Shown: in pieces, positions 1 through 11,857 of the stretch | How the letters are laid out: every line of letters starts with the position of its first letter | How positions within the stretch are numbered: the stretch's first letter is position 1 | Source of the DNA: Chromera velia | Taxonomy: Eukaryota; Sar; Chromeraceae | Direction of reading: 5' to 3' | Assembly (NCBI GenBank): GCA_018398765.1 | Contig: JAHBMJ010000068.1 | Coordinates: forward strand, 65,963-129,962 | DNA length: 64,000 nucleotides | The notes under the pieces: model-generated | What the model was told of the DNA's origin: nothing | The model's input: the letters and a program-made list of their open reading frames with translations, nothing else | Databases searched by the model: none | Position numbers and translations under genes: made by a program

Positions 1-504
1 CTCTCTCCCCTCTCTATGCGTGCGTGTGCTCTCACCATAGGTATGTATATATAAGCGTATGTGCTTGTGGCTGAGTGAGATTTGATGCAGAGGAAAGCCC
101 ACGCCTCTCTGATCTTCCGATTGAGAGAAGAGAACGCAAAGGCGCGCCGAGTGGCCAGACGAAGATGGGAAGTCTCCTTTGACGAGTGGAAGGCTCACAG
201 GCACAGGTGGGTTCAGCCAGGAGGAAAAAGGGGAGAGAGCAGGCACAGGGGCCAGTCGCTTGAAGGCTGAGAAGACGCAGAGAGAGATGAGTCGAGAAGG
301 TCAAGGCGGGGATATTCAGGTAGACTCACATCACGAGAAGCAGGCAGAGAAGCGTGAATGGAAGGGGAGGGAAGGGAAGACATACGAGTCCCGCGGCGTT
401 GCGTGAGGCTTCTTCGTACACGCAAACACTTTTCGGATGACCTTTTGTTCTTCCCCATTTTTCACATTGATGTGTCTCACAATGGACAGTTGTTGCTGAG
501 CACA

Positions 505-540
<36 letters not shown>

Positions 541-3500
541 ACACACACACACACAGAGCATACACAGAGATAGGTATCCCAAGAGGCGAGGCAGCGAAAC
601 AGAAAGACACTTCAGATGCAGATAGACAGACAGACCGTCTGGCCACCAACTCTTTTCACATGTCCGTTGGCTATTCCTTTCTGTCTGTCTATGCGTCTTA
701 CCGTCTAATATTGTCTCTGTCTGTGTCTGTCTGCAGGTTTACCCTGGAGGTGTTCCTGGATCGTGTGACGAATGGGCCCGAGTTTCGTCAGCCTCCGAAG
801 ATTTTGGAACTCTTCGACCGAGTGAGAGACGCCCAGAGGCTGACTTGGGAAGGACGTTTAAAGATTTTGGAGGAATTGTTTGACGCCCCCACGCTCACTT
901 GGACAGGACCTTCTTCGGATCCGGCGACGATGGACAGGAAGACGGGAGACACGATCGCTCTTGCAATGGCATCCGCAAGGGCAGAGAAGGAAAGCAAGAG
1001 CAAGAGCAAAAAAGACACCGGAGATGCACAGCAGGGACCGACCGCGACGGGAGATGGAGAGGGGGCAGAGGAGCAAAAAAAGAAAATCGATTTTGAGTTG
1101 AAGCCACAGCAGGACTCTGTCTTTTCTCTTCCCTTTGCCCAGCGTCTGAAGGCCTCTGTTGAACGTCTGACGGGTTTCCATGATCAAACTCAGGATTCTT
1201 TCGACCTTCTTCTCGCTGTGGAGCTCCGGGATGTCAGAGAAGAGGTCGGTCAGCCTGGCTCTCTTTATCCATGCGCTGTGTAAGTCGTCTGTTGAAAACA
1301 TCCTGCAAATCAAAGTCTGGTATTCTGTGCTCTCTGGCGAATGATCGACTGATTTTGAGAGACATTGGAAAAGATCTCATGAAGGCAGGTTGTTGTAGAC
1401 CGATTTCTCTTTGTTGGCGAGCGACTTTCGTGCGGAGTTTGAATGGCCATATGAAGAAAGGGGAACTAGCCCATGAAACACTCTGGGGACCACCAGCCCA
1501 TGAAACACTCTGGGGACCACCAGAGCAAGACTGTTCGAGGGCGTGTATATTTTGTGGACGGCAGCCAGCATTTTGTACGCATCGATCCTCTGTATGTTCC
1601 AGCATTGATTGTCTGATTCGTTGTCGGTTGGTTTGTTGGTTGACTGACTGATTGAATAATGGGTTGCTTGATTCGTTGATTGCGGCTGCAGGTCGGCGTG
1701 CTGGGTGACGCTCTGATCAAAGAGCTTGCAGAGAATCTGCAGGCAGTGGGGGCAACGGGGGAGTGGAAAGATCACCCTGATGCAGCATCGCTTGTGGAGG
1801 CAGACGTTCGGCCTGTCGTCTCGAAGCTTCTGGGGAAGGTCGACGCTGCAATCCTCAGAGCGGGATCTCTCCTCCAGGTAGGGGGCGGGGGGGGGGCGCG
1901 CTGGATTCGTCTGAATGTATGTGGATGGGTCGATAAATGATTGAAATGATTGAATGAGATGGTGGAAGGATGAGTGACTGGCGAAGAATGAAAATGACAT
2001 TCTCTCTAGCCAGCACTTCACGTGTGCATGTGCGCCGTTCTGCCCCCAGCATGCTATTCTTGCATGTGCTCTCAACGTCCCTTTCGCATACAAACATTCA
2101 AAAACACAAACGCACTGCAGACGCAAGAGGACAACCAGCAGAGAGCAGCGGAGGCGTGCGTCAAGTGGATGCAAACAGTTGAGGCTGCTGTCAGAGCGGC
2201 CCAAACGGAAACCCGGCGTATCCAAGAGAACCAGGCAATGGAGACTGACGACGAAGAGTGGAGACACGGACAGGAGGTGGAGGCACATGAAGCGGGATTA
2301 CAAAAACTGAGAGAGTCAGTTGGAGATAGATGCGTGAATGCGCAGAGACCAAAAGAAAAGAAAAGACCACAGGATTGTGTGGGCAGGCGCGAGGAGGTTA
2401 ATTGACTTTCTCAGATGATTGAATGAAACGGTGGATCAACCGTTAGAAGGCAGAGGGGCGTTCATTTATTTCTGGAGGGCGGGAGACTTTTCGACACCTC
2501 CTTTCTTGCAATTCACCTCACGTGACTGGACTGAAGCTCCACGATTGGCATTGTGTGGGAACGGGCTGACAAGTCTCATGCAGTGTACATGAAAACGATC
2601 GATAATTGTGCAGCCGTTTGGTGTGAAATCTCTCCGAGGCTCACAAATCCTTCACTGCATATAATCAACATGCCTACCTGTTTGCTGCTCTCTCCGCTCC
2701 CCCCGCCCTCTTCCTCCTCCTACTGCCGCTGCCTTACTGAATCTATCTATGCATGCATGCAGGGAAATTTCAGAGGCCTTGGACGACGAGCAGGTCGATG
2801 CGCTCCTTGAGAAGACCCTCGGAGCCCTGAAGCCCCTCGAGCAGTGCTACGCGGCCTTCGCAACGAACTTCGAGGCCCAACACGCGCAATTCCCCAACAC
2901 TCTCAGAGACCACTTCGACCGCCATGCAGATGCCCTTGCAGCACCTTTCGGCATGCGTCACACGAAGGTTTTGGAACTCGAGGAACTCCGAAAGAAGGAA
3001 GAGGCGGAGAAAGCCGAGGCAGAGGCGCAGGCAGAGGCCGCGGCTGCCGGAGGGAAGGCGGGAGGAGGGGCAAAAGGGGGGAAGCCTTCAACGCCTCCCA
3101 AGGGCAAGGACAAAAAAGGAGCAGCAGAGCCCCCCCCTGAGGAGGTCCCTCCTGAGCCTGAAAAACGAAAGTGAGTCAGTCAGTCAGTCAGTGAAGAGAG
3201 CATATGACTGGATGGATGGATAACTGATTCCTTTGTGACTGTCTGACTGACAGATCGATTGGTTGGGTCTTGCATTTCAGGCAGGAAGCCGCAAAGCAAT
3301 GGAAAAATGAGTCAGCCTGTAGTGATTCCATTATCATGCAGCCATCCGAAGAGGTGCAGTAGACAAGGAATAACGATTGGTTCGCTCTGTCTGTCTCTCT
3401 CTCGGATGTGTCTAGCTCTTCTTGACTGTGCATGCCTGCACTTGGTCTCCGTCCTTTGAATTCTGCTCACTCCATGTGACAGGGCCGTCCTTTCCGCTTT

Positions 3501-4313
3501 GGTCGTTTCGTCGCAGAATGATCGCCTTGTGAATGTAGACAACTGGGCTCTCTCTTTGAGAGTAAATCCTGCAGAGCAGCGGTCATATGAATATTCTTGT
3601 TTTGTAGCTTTTGGCTTTGATCTTTTCAATTGTCATCAGGGTGCGGCAAATGTATACTGGGGGAGCACTGCGCTAACCGACGAGCATGCAAGTATCCATT
3701 TGCATCGGTGGGAACAAACTGGGCACCTCTATGCATTGTATGAATTGATGGTGTGTGTCCTGTATCCTAAAGCACATCCTTCTCTCTCAATATGCACCGA
3801 CGTCGCTGCAGAGTGACGGACGAAGACGGGTCGGAATTTGTCGTCCAGCGGGAGATGGAAGAAGTAGTAGCGGACTTCCTCGCACCCCCAAGGCCTCCAG
3901 AGACAGCGGAAGCAGAAGGGGAGGAGAAACCTCCAACACCCCCTCCTGCCCCCGCAGGAAAAAAAGGTGCGCCCCCCCCTCCCCCTCCAGCCGAGGCAGA
4001 GGCACCCCCGGAGGAAACGGAGCCGCCGGAGCCTGAGACAGCGGAACTCGACGGTATCCCTCTTGTGGAGGAGAGAAACATCACAGCAGACTGGCTACTC
4101 TCCAGTGTCGCCTCCTTATACGACAAGCTGTCTGCGTTTGTTCGTCGCATTCGTTGTGCGAACGTCGAACAGGCTGAGGCGATCCATAAGAGAGAGGCAG
4201 AAGCGCTCTCTGTCCAGCTGGATGAGAGGCTCAGACGGTCAGGAAGCCTGCCTGTCTGTCTGTCAGTCTCTCTGTCAGTCTGTCTGTCTGTCTGTCAGTC
4301 TGTCAGTCTGTCA

Positions 4314-4348
<35 letters not shown>

Positions 4349-4399
4349 CGAAAGAAAGGAAGCGATTCGGAAAAAGTGAAGTGAAGAAAAGACAATATA

Positions 4400-4434
<35 letters not shown>

Positions 4435-7400
4435 AGTCTGTCTGTCAGTCAGTCTGTCTGTCTGTCAGTCTGTCTGTCAGTCTGTCTGTCAGTCTGTCTG
4501 TCTGTCAGTCTGTCTGTCTGTCAGTCTGTCAGTCTGTCTGTCTGTCAGTCTGTCTGTCTGTCTGTCAGTCAGTCTGTCTGTCTGTCTGTCTGTCAGTCTG
4601 TCTGTCTGTCTGTCTGTCAGTCAGTCTGTCTGCCTGTCTGTCTGTCTGTCAGTCTGTCTGTCTGTCTGTCAGTCTGTCTGTCAGTCTGTCTGTCTGTCTG
4701 TCAGTCTGTCATCCCCCACCGAGCTTCCACGCATGACCAAGAGCATTAAAACCCGTCCCCTTCAGAACAGGAATCCTGAGAGAGAGAAGAGGTTCTGGAG
4801 AAGGTTTTCGGCCCCACCAGCACCGTCGCTCTTTCGGTATGGGACTTTGAGAGTTTCGTTACCGCCGAAAGCGTCCTCCCGCAAGATACGAAGACACAGC
4901 ATCAGAAGAATCCCCCTCCGCAGGAGCGCCCCCCCACCGCCCCACCCCTGTCTAAAGACCATGACGGTGCCGGTCCCCGCATGCAGTTCTGTTTCTTTTT
5001 TTCTTGTTTTGTTTTTTGTTTTTTGAATTTTTTTGTCTTGTCTTCTTTTCTTCTCTTTCTTGTCTTGAGTGGAAGCAGCAGAGGAGTAGCGTGTGAAACC
5101 AGTGATCACGTGAAAGTCTATCGGGAGGTGGAGAGGCAAGGGGCGCTTAACTCTCACCTTTCGGGCCCCCTGCCCACGCTGTTTGATTGTTGGTGCTGTT
5201 CTTTTGTCTTTGTTCTTTCTTCCTTTTGTCTGTGGTGTTCATGAAGAAAAAGAGGGAGAAGAAGAGGAAACATAGTCTGTCTGTCTGTCTGTCAACTCCA
5301 TCAAATGACGACAAAATCGATAGAGGCAACCTGTTGGAACAAATCGCGTGATAAAGAAATGAAGACTCCAATGGTCTTTTGGACATTTCGTGTTCTGTCC
5401 GGATGAATGCAACATCGGTGGCAAGTGCCTTACCGCCGCACCTTTGTTCCAATGCAGTTGTCCCGTGCGATCTTCTTTGACTCTGTCTTTCTTTCTTTCA
5501 ATGCAAACGCTTTGAAGGCCGTCCGTCGATGGCGGCGCGCATGAAGGCCGTCCATGTATGCGTGGAAGCACCACATGCGTGCTGATTGTTTCTGTCTGTC
5601 TCCTTGACTGCATGACTGTACTCGATGAATGCAGACACGTGAATCGGCCGGGCACGATCCAGCAAGAGTGGGTGAAGCCGCGAAGGAGAGAGATTGCAGA
5701 ACACAGAAAAAGGTTGGCACCTACTTGGACGGGGACCATTTGGAATATTCTAGCTCCGCAGTGCATCTCTCTTACTCCATCTTTCCTTTTCTTTGTTCAC
5801 CTTCCGTGCAACGGTGCTGGACGCTGATACTGTTTTTTCCCTTAATTTGCATCTCCCAGAAACGAGTTCTTTGATCACGAAAAGGCAGGGGCTTTTTTTT
5901 TCTTCATTTTCCTTTGAAGGGTCCTTGCGTCCGACTCCTCTCTCTTTTTGGATGTCCTGCTGAGTTGGGAGGCGATCATCACCTTCTCTTTCTTTCCCTT
6001 GTATGTCAAAAATGCATACACAATTCGTCGTCTGTGAAATGCGAGCAGACGCAGAGTCATACAGATACATAAACATACATAAACATACACACACATATAC
6101 GCACATACATACGTATGCATCATGAATGGTGCTGATCAGGTACGAGCGTCACCTCCTGTCTCTTCTGGAGAGAAACAAACAGAAGAGAGACAGAGCCGCA
6201 GAGGCTGTCGAGGAGATCAAAAAACTCGAGGAGAAGATGCGGGCATCTCTGGAGTCTCTCACAGAGTCTCTGCCTGCTTGTGCGGCCCTTGCCCCTCTCA
6301 ACGCACGCATGACAGAGGCCAAAGAGGCTAAGCGCATCTTCCACGCCTCCGTCCGTCCCCTGCTGCAGCTGCTCGAGGACGCGGCAGGCCCCGCCATTGA
6401 GCAGCTGAAAGCAGCAAACACAGAATTCCTCGCGGCCGCACGAAGACAGCCCGACGTGTCACCCTGTGAAGTTGACTTCTTTTCCGAGGAACTGTCAGGG
6501 TTCGACTCCTCTCTTGACGAGACGGCAGTCGAAAGAGCGGCTGTGTTGGAGGAAATGAGGGCACTCGTGGCTTCTGTCGACGCTGCGGATGGAGAGGGGG
6601 GAGCGGGAGCGGAGCCGTCTCCGTTCAGGGCGTTTGAGAAGTCTCATGCCGAGGCTGTGGAAAGTCTGTGCGCCCGTGAGGGACTTGGACAGAAGCACGG
6701 TGCCCCCAGACGGCAGGTGCAAGAAAAGATTCGCACTTTGATGTCCAAGTTCGTCGGGGCACTCAGAGGCCTCCGGGGGTTTGTGAGAAGGTACTCGCAA
6801 CTGGGGGAAACCGACTCTGAGGATGCCATCAGGTCAGTCAGTTGATCATCAGTGCCAAACAAGAGGTTGAACGAAGATCTTATGAACACAAACAGATGCA
6901 TTATGTATGTGTGCACGTGCTCATAAGTATGCGATGAAGCGCCCGACAGATGCTCAACTCTCAAGAATTCTGTTCGATCATTTCGGTGACCTTTTCTGTC
7001 TGACCACCTTCCTTCTTGCATACGCTACATGATTGGAGAGCATGCAGGTATGTGATGACGGGGAGGAAGCACGACTTTGCGGCTGAAGAGACGATGGAAG
7101 AGGCCCTAGCACTAGGTTGGGCAACCCCAGAGACGCTGTCCCTTTCCAGACCGCTTGGAGGCTCAGGGCCCGGAACGTCGACACGGAAAAGCGCCCTCCG
7201 AGTTGACGAAGACAGGGGACTTCTAGAGACGCGTTCCGGGTCTCAACTACGTGAGCGTGGGGCGCTGCCCCTGGCTGCCGAGCTACGCGGTATGACATTT
7301 TTCCTTGCAGAGTTCGTTCGAGTCATTTGCCGTCAGCTGCAGAGTTTGAAGGCAGATGCGATCAAGGACCGATTTGGGGTGAAAGATGGGCAGCCCGGAT

Positions 7401-9365
7401 TGATGTCGTGTGTCACGTTAGTGAGTGAGGACTTGATGTTGTTGAGTGAGGAGAAGAAAGAGGGGGAGGGGGTGGACGAAGAAAGGAGAGAGGTCTTGCG
7501 ACTTCAGGCCGATCTATTTGAGGGCGTCCGGTTCCGTCTCCTCGGGGGCATCCAGGCCGATCTCTCACCAGACCTTCCGACAGCCGTTGAAGAAATTGAC
7601 CAGGAGGCAAAAAAACAATTCAACGGAAAAGAACTTCCCGATTTCCTTTCCTCCTTCTTGGCCCAAGTCAGTGATTTTGTGAGATTCTATTCTCAGATGC
7701 TTGTGTCCTGTTTTTCGAGGGTCTGTCTGTTCCAACATCTGTCAGTCCATCGGCTTATCTGTCTGCCTCTGTCATATTTTTTTTACTGTTCTCAAGCTTC
7801 TTTCTGTGGGGTCTTTTCACTCTCCCTCTCTACGCCCATGCACTCCGCACAAAGGCCAATTCCCCTGTCGAGAAGGATAGATTCAAGAGCCGAAGCACGA
7901 ATGCGCTCTTCACGAATGTAGACATGATTGACTTCATAAACCTGTGCATAGGTAAAGGAATGTATGGTCAGACGAGTGCGCGAGTGAATGAGTGAGCGAG
8001 TAAATGAATGGATGGATGAATGAGAAGGCACCCGAATAGAAGACGAATGAATAAATGAGAGGCGAAATGCATGTGTGTACAGGTCCGCGTCTCTGCCGAG
8101 TCCGAGAGAAAGAAGATGGCTCGGGATATTTTCGTTCTCTCCCGTCTCCTCAGACTTCCTGATGGCCCATTGACGAGGGCTTCAGCCTCTCTCTTTAAAG
8201 AATTGCAGCAGAGGAGGCAGGCGCAGATGATCTCAAACATAGCCGGACTTCGAGCTGAGATCGATGCCCTCTTCGAACAGACGATGACCGAAAGAAGTGC
8301 CAATGAGAGACAAATGACACCAGCACTCGCAAATCCCAACAAAGCTGCAAAACTCGAGGCCTTGTGTGCACAGGTGAGTGTGAGCTCAAGTACAGCTGAA
8401 CTTTCGTTGACGTCTCTCTGAGATAATTCTATTAGAGATCCTCAGTGCACAAGAATTTTTGTGGATGAGTATGGGACAGTAGAACCGATGGACGGAATGT
8501 TTTTCGACCTTTACTCCTGCCCCGGGCATTTGATCGAGATTCTTTTGTTCTCTCCTTGCAGGAGCGGGAACGAGCTGAGAAGTCGACTGAGCGTCTGAGA
8601 GACTCCTTCTTCCGAACACGGCAAGCTCTCAGAGCGGCCGCACGGCAGATTCACGTCGAGTGCACGTCCCACTTCGTCGCTCTCCTCCAGGCGATTGACG
8701 CCATACCTCTGCCCACCCACTTTGACCCCATCAGCGTGGGAGAGGATCCGGAGGTGATGGCTGCGGTGCCGCAGGAGTTACCCGACAAGTCCTGGGCCCC
8801 CCTATCTCTGGCAGACCTTGCTTTGCCCTCAGGTTGGACTTCCTGGCAACCACAGCAGAATGACCAGGAGAAGGAGGAAAAGGGGGGGGTAGAAGAGCAA
8901 AAGAAGCAGGCACAGGCACCACAGCAGAAGGAGAAAGCTGCCGAAGGGAGCGGGGAGGGAGAGACCGGGATTTCTGAGGAGGAGGCACAAGAGATTCGGG
9001 ACCGTGAGCTTGAGGAGACGGCCTTGAAGGAAGCAGCAGAGCGTGCAACAACGATAACATCGAAGCAGTCTGTTTTGCACAAGGCAGTTTTTAAAAGCCG
9101 CAATGAGGCTTTTCTCCAGTTCAAATCCCGACTTCTCCAAGAAGCTGCAGCTGCGCTCTCCCGTCTCTCTCAGATGAGATCTGCAGAGTTGGCGCTTGCA
9201 GGCAGCTGGGCGAAGATGCACTCCCAGCTTCTGGAGGCAGCAGCAGCAGAGGAGGACAGCGATGGCGAGGGCACATCGAAAAAGAAAGAGCCTCCACCGA
9301 TTGAAGAGACGGAAAAACAACCCGAACCCCCCGCAACCGCAGGCAAAGGGGCAAAAAAAAAGTAA
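1..9365 (+). CDS. Long coiled-coil protein, possibly CCDC180-like (5' end outside window)
   Basis: Exons I can phase: 91-206, 737-1244, 1692-1877, 2121-2314, 2763-3170, 3812-4237, about 4785 to 4950, 6140-6832, 7048-7702, 8083-8373 and 8562-9365 with a TAA stop. Bases 1-90 end in an acceptor, so the gene starts upstream. All junctions agree in phase except the exit from the exon near 4785, where I could not fix the donor; another exon may lie between 4950 and 6140. A GTAAGT at 1280 is an alternative donor for the second exon but breaks phase with the next. The product, at least 1,480 residues in the window, is mostly alpha-helical coiled coil with Pro/Ala/Glu-rich linkers (3000-3170, 3870-4030, 8860-8980). 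There are no membrane segments. An early WKAHRHR segment followed by a long helical rod, and the length, recall CCDC180 (DUF4455/DUF4456), a protein of motile cilia. That name is from memory and weak; that this is a real gene is strong. Confidence 0.7.
499..555. repeat. (CA)n microsatellite
   Basis: Nearly perfect CA dinucleotide tract lying in the first intron visible in the window (207-736). Confidence 0.9.
1468..1521. repeat. 27-bp perfect tandem duplication
   Basis: Two identical head-to-tail 27-bp copies (1468-1494 and 1495-1521) inside the intron between 1244 and 1692. Identity suggests a recent duplication. Confidence 0.85.
4250..4712. repeat. (CTGT)n/(CAGT)n microsatellite in an intron
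   Basis: About 460 bases of mixed CTGT and CAGT tetranucleotides, interrupted once near 4348-4400. It begins a dozen bases after the proposed donor at 4238 (GTCAGG) and fills most of that intron. Its long open frame is translation of the repeat, not coding. Confidence 0.95.
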
Positions 9366-11857
9366 TGAGACCATTGAAGGACAAATGGAAAGCTGAGTGA
9401 TCGACATAATATATAAGCAACATATAGAATTTTATCAAACATTAACACGTGACACCAATTATAATCAAGCAAAAAAAACTTAGAACCTTTAGCAATTCAG
9501 GCTGATATTAGAAAGGTGTGTTTCAAAGGTCCTTTTTATAATGGTATACAATGGTGCGACAAAATTTTAATAAAACTTTCTTTTACTGCACGTTATTCAC
9601 TTTTACTGCACGTTGTTTATAATTTTACTTACAGTTTTGATATTGATATATATAATTATTGAAAGATGTACATAACACGGTGTACAAAAATCTAAATAAT
9701 ACTAATAATATTTTAATAATTGTACGTATCGAATGGTACTTATTCTACTGCTCGTTCTGAAATAAAAGGCGTGAACGAGTATTATTTACTAAAATTCAAG
9801 AGCTTGAAAAATTAATTTTTCTCTGACAATTACTATAGTAAAAAAAAATAAATTGATTGATTGATACAAATGCTGATATACTATATATAGATACATGTAT
9901 CCGTTACGTAACTCCAATTAAGTGGAGGTCGATCAAGTTACTAAAAAACATCTTGTTCACTTTAATTTACAATATCTAAAGAATTAAGCATATGTCTGGT
10001 TTCATCTTATTATGTTCAAAAGCAAAATGAACCACTAGTTTGGCACTAGATGAACCAAGCGAATGCTGGTCACTAAACATATTATATAAGGCAGTGTCGT
10101 AAAAAAAATTTAAAATTTAAATTTTAAAATGTCGAATTTTTGTGAACAGACTCAACACTGAAGCAAGAAAGCGCCACAGTGCGTGCCCTGCCATTGCCAT
10201 CATGTAATCGGACTGCTCTGTCAGTGTTCTTTATCAGTATTCAAGTTAATAACCTAGTTAATAACAGTTTCTTTCTCCTCCCTCTGTACTTGATCTGGCT
10301 GGTGAGAGTAACCATACTCTTTCCTTCATCGTGTTCACTTCCTGACATCAAGTGCGACTACCTGCCTCTTTGGCGATCTTTATAGAGTTGCCATGTGCAG
10401 CAATCCACCATTCCGAATTTGTTTTTCCAAGGAGAAGAAGAAGGGAAGAGGTGACAGACCTTGTGACAGACAGAAGAGAAAACAAGACGGAAGCAGCAAT
10501 CAGTCACTTGGCCAGGCGCTGGCCCGCTACAAACGAGAAGGAAGGAAAAGTCTTACCCGGAGCGCAAACATGCAAGATGCTGCTGGAAGGATACAATTAA
10601 TTTGTAAGCGTACAGATGGAGAAGCAGACAAAAAGAATCCGTAGACACAAAAGAATCGTTGACGGACGGAATTACTGTCTAGAAACAAAGGACGAAAGTA
10701 GACAGTAAGTTCTTTGAACTTTGTCCCCTTTTTTTTTCTCTCTCTTCCTCTCTCTTCCTCTCTCTGTCTTTGTCTCTCTTTCTTTCCATTTCTTTCTTTC
10801 TTTCTTTCTTTTTTTCTTTTTTCTTTTTTTCTTTCTTTCTTTCTTTCGTTCTTTCTTTCTTTCTGTCCTTTCTTTCTTGAGTCCGAGGGCCTCTATTTGC
10901 CAATCTTTTTTCTGTGTTCTCATCTGCATTCAATTGGAAGGATGTCAACATGCGCAGCAATTTCTCATTGATAAAGAAGGACACCCCTTTGAATTTTCAA
11001 TCCCTTCACGTACTTTTGTTTGCCAGTTCTTTGTCGGAATACCATTGAGAGAGACGGAATGGGGATACAGACAATCGGGCTTTTGTGCATCATTCCGTGC
11101 GTTCATGTGTGAGAGGGGGTGAATGGATCATGCATGGGTTTGCTTGGGGCTACCGAACACCAAAAGAAAAGAGACAGACTGACTGGCTGACTTAGAAACT
11201 TATGTGGATGACAAGCCAGTCAAGTGCTGCTCCTGACCTCTTTTGGTTCTGCTCCTTGAAAATTTGGGAAGATCCACTTTCACGTAGCGAGAAGCATAGA
11301 GGTCCCAGAGAAAGCACACAAGTGCCTCCCTTCACTGCGAAGGTTCTTAAATGCGATCAGCAAAGAGAGGAGAGAGAAAGGAAGAGAAGAGAAGAACAGA
11401 CGGGCTGCACATTGTCTGGTTTCTTTCCTGTCGGTCGAGAGACAGAGAGAGAGAGAAAGAGAGAGACTGCTTTGACTGATTGTCCAGCGGAGACGATCGC
11501 TCAAGTTATTTTTTTGAGCTTTGATTTTGCTGCTCGACTCCAACATGCACGTGTCCGCCTACGTACAGCAAGACTCGACAGTTAGGGGAACGAAGGATGC
11601 CTGAATGTATGCTCTTTTTTCTCGCCCTCTCTGGCACAGGAAGGAAACGAGAGAGAGATGATAAGAGACAAAAAGGCAAACATCATTTGCACTGACTCAG
11701 TGTGTGGAACTAGAACGAGGAGTGAAGCAAATCGACGGAACAAACGTACGCTCCCCTCAAAGTTTCCGACCACATATGCACGCGCGTACACACAAATATA
11801 CATACATACACATCCCTCGGTCGACAGAGTCACTCATTCCGTCAGTCAATCATTCAG
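9366..11857. other. Intergenic, AT-rich then low complexity, no gene seen
   Basis: From about 9400 to 10150 the base composition drops sharply in GC, with poly-A/T runs and no codon bias. From 10200 to 11850 composition is mixed, with short open frames lacking coding character and a pyrimidine tract at 10730-10880. It separates the 3' ends of two convergent genes. Confidence 0.7.
10730..10880. repeat. Polypyrimidine (CTTT)n tract
   Basis: About 150 bases of C/T only on the plus strand, mostly CTTT and CTCT units, in the intergenic region. Confidence 0.9.

Noticed and set aside
3499-3816. 105-codon plus-strand frame
   Set aside because: It falls in the intron between 3170 and 3812 and includes the acceptor; only the last bases are exon, in another frame.
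3967-4749. 260-codon plus-strand frame, mostly Ser/Leu/Val/Cys
   Set aside because: It is a translation of the CTGT/CAGT microsatellite within an intron.
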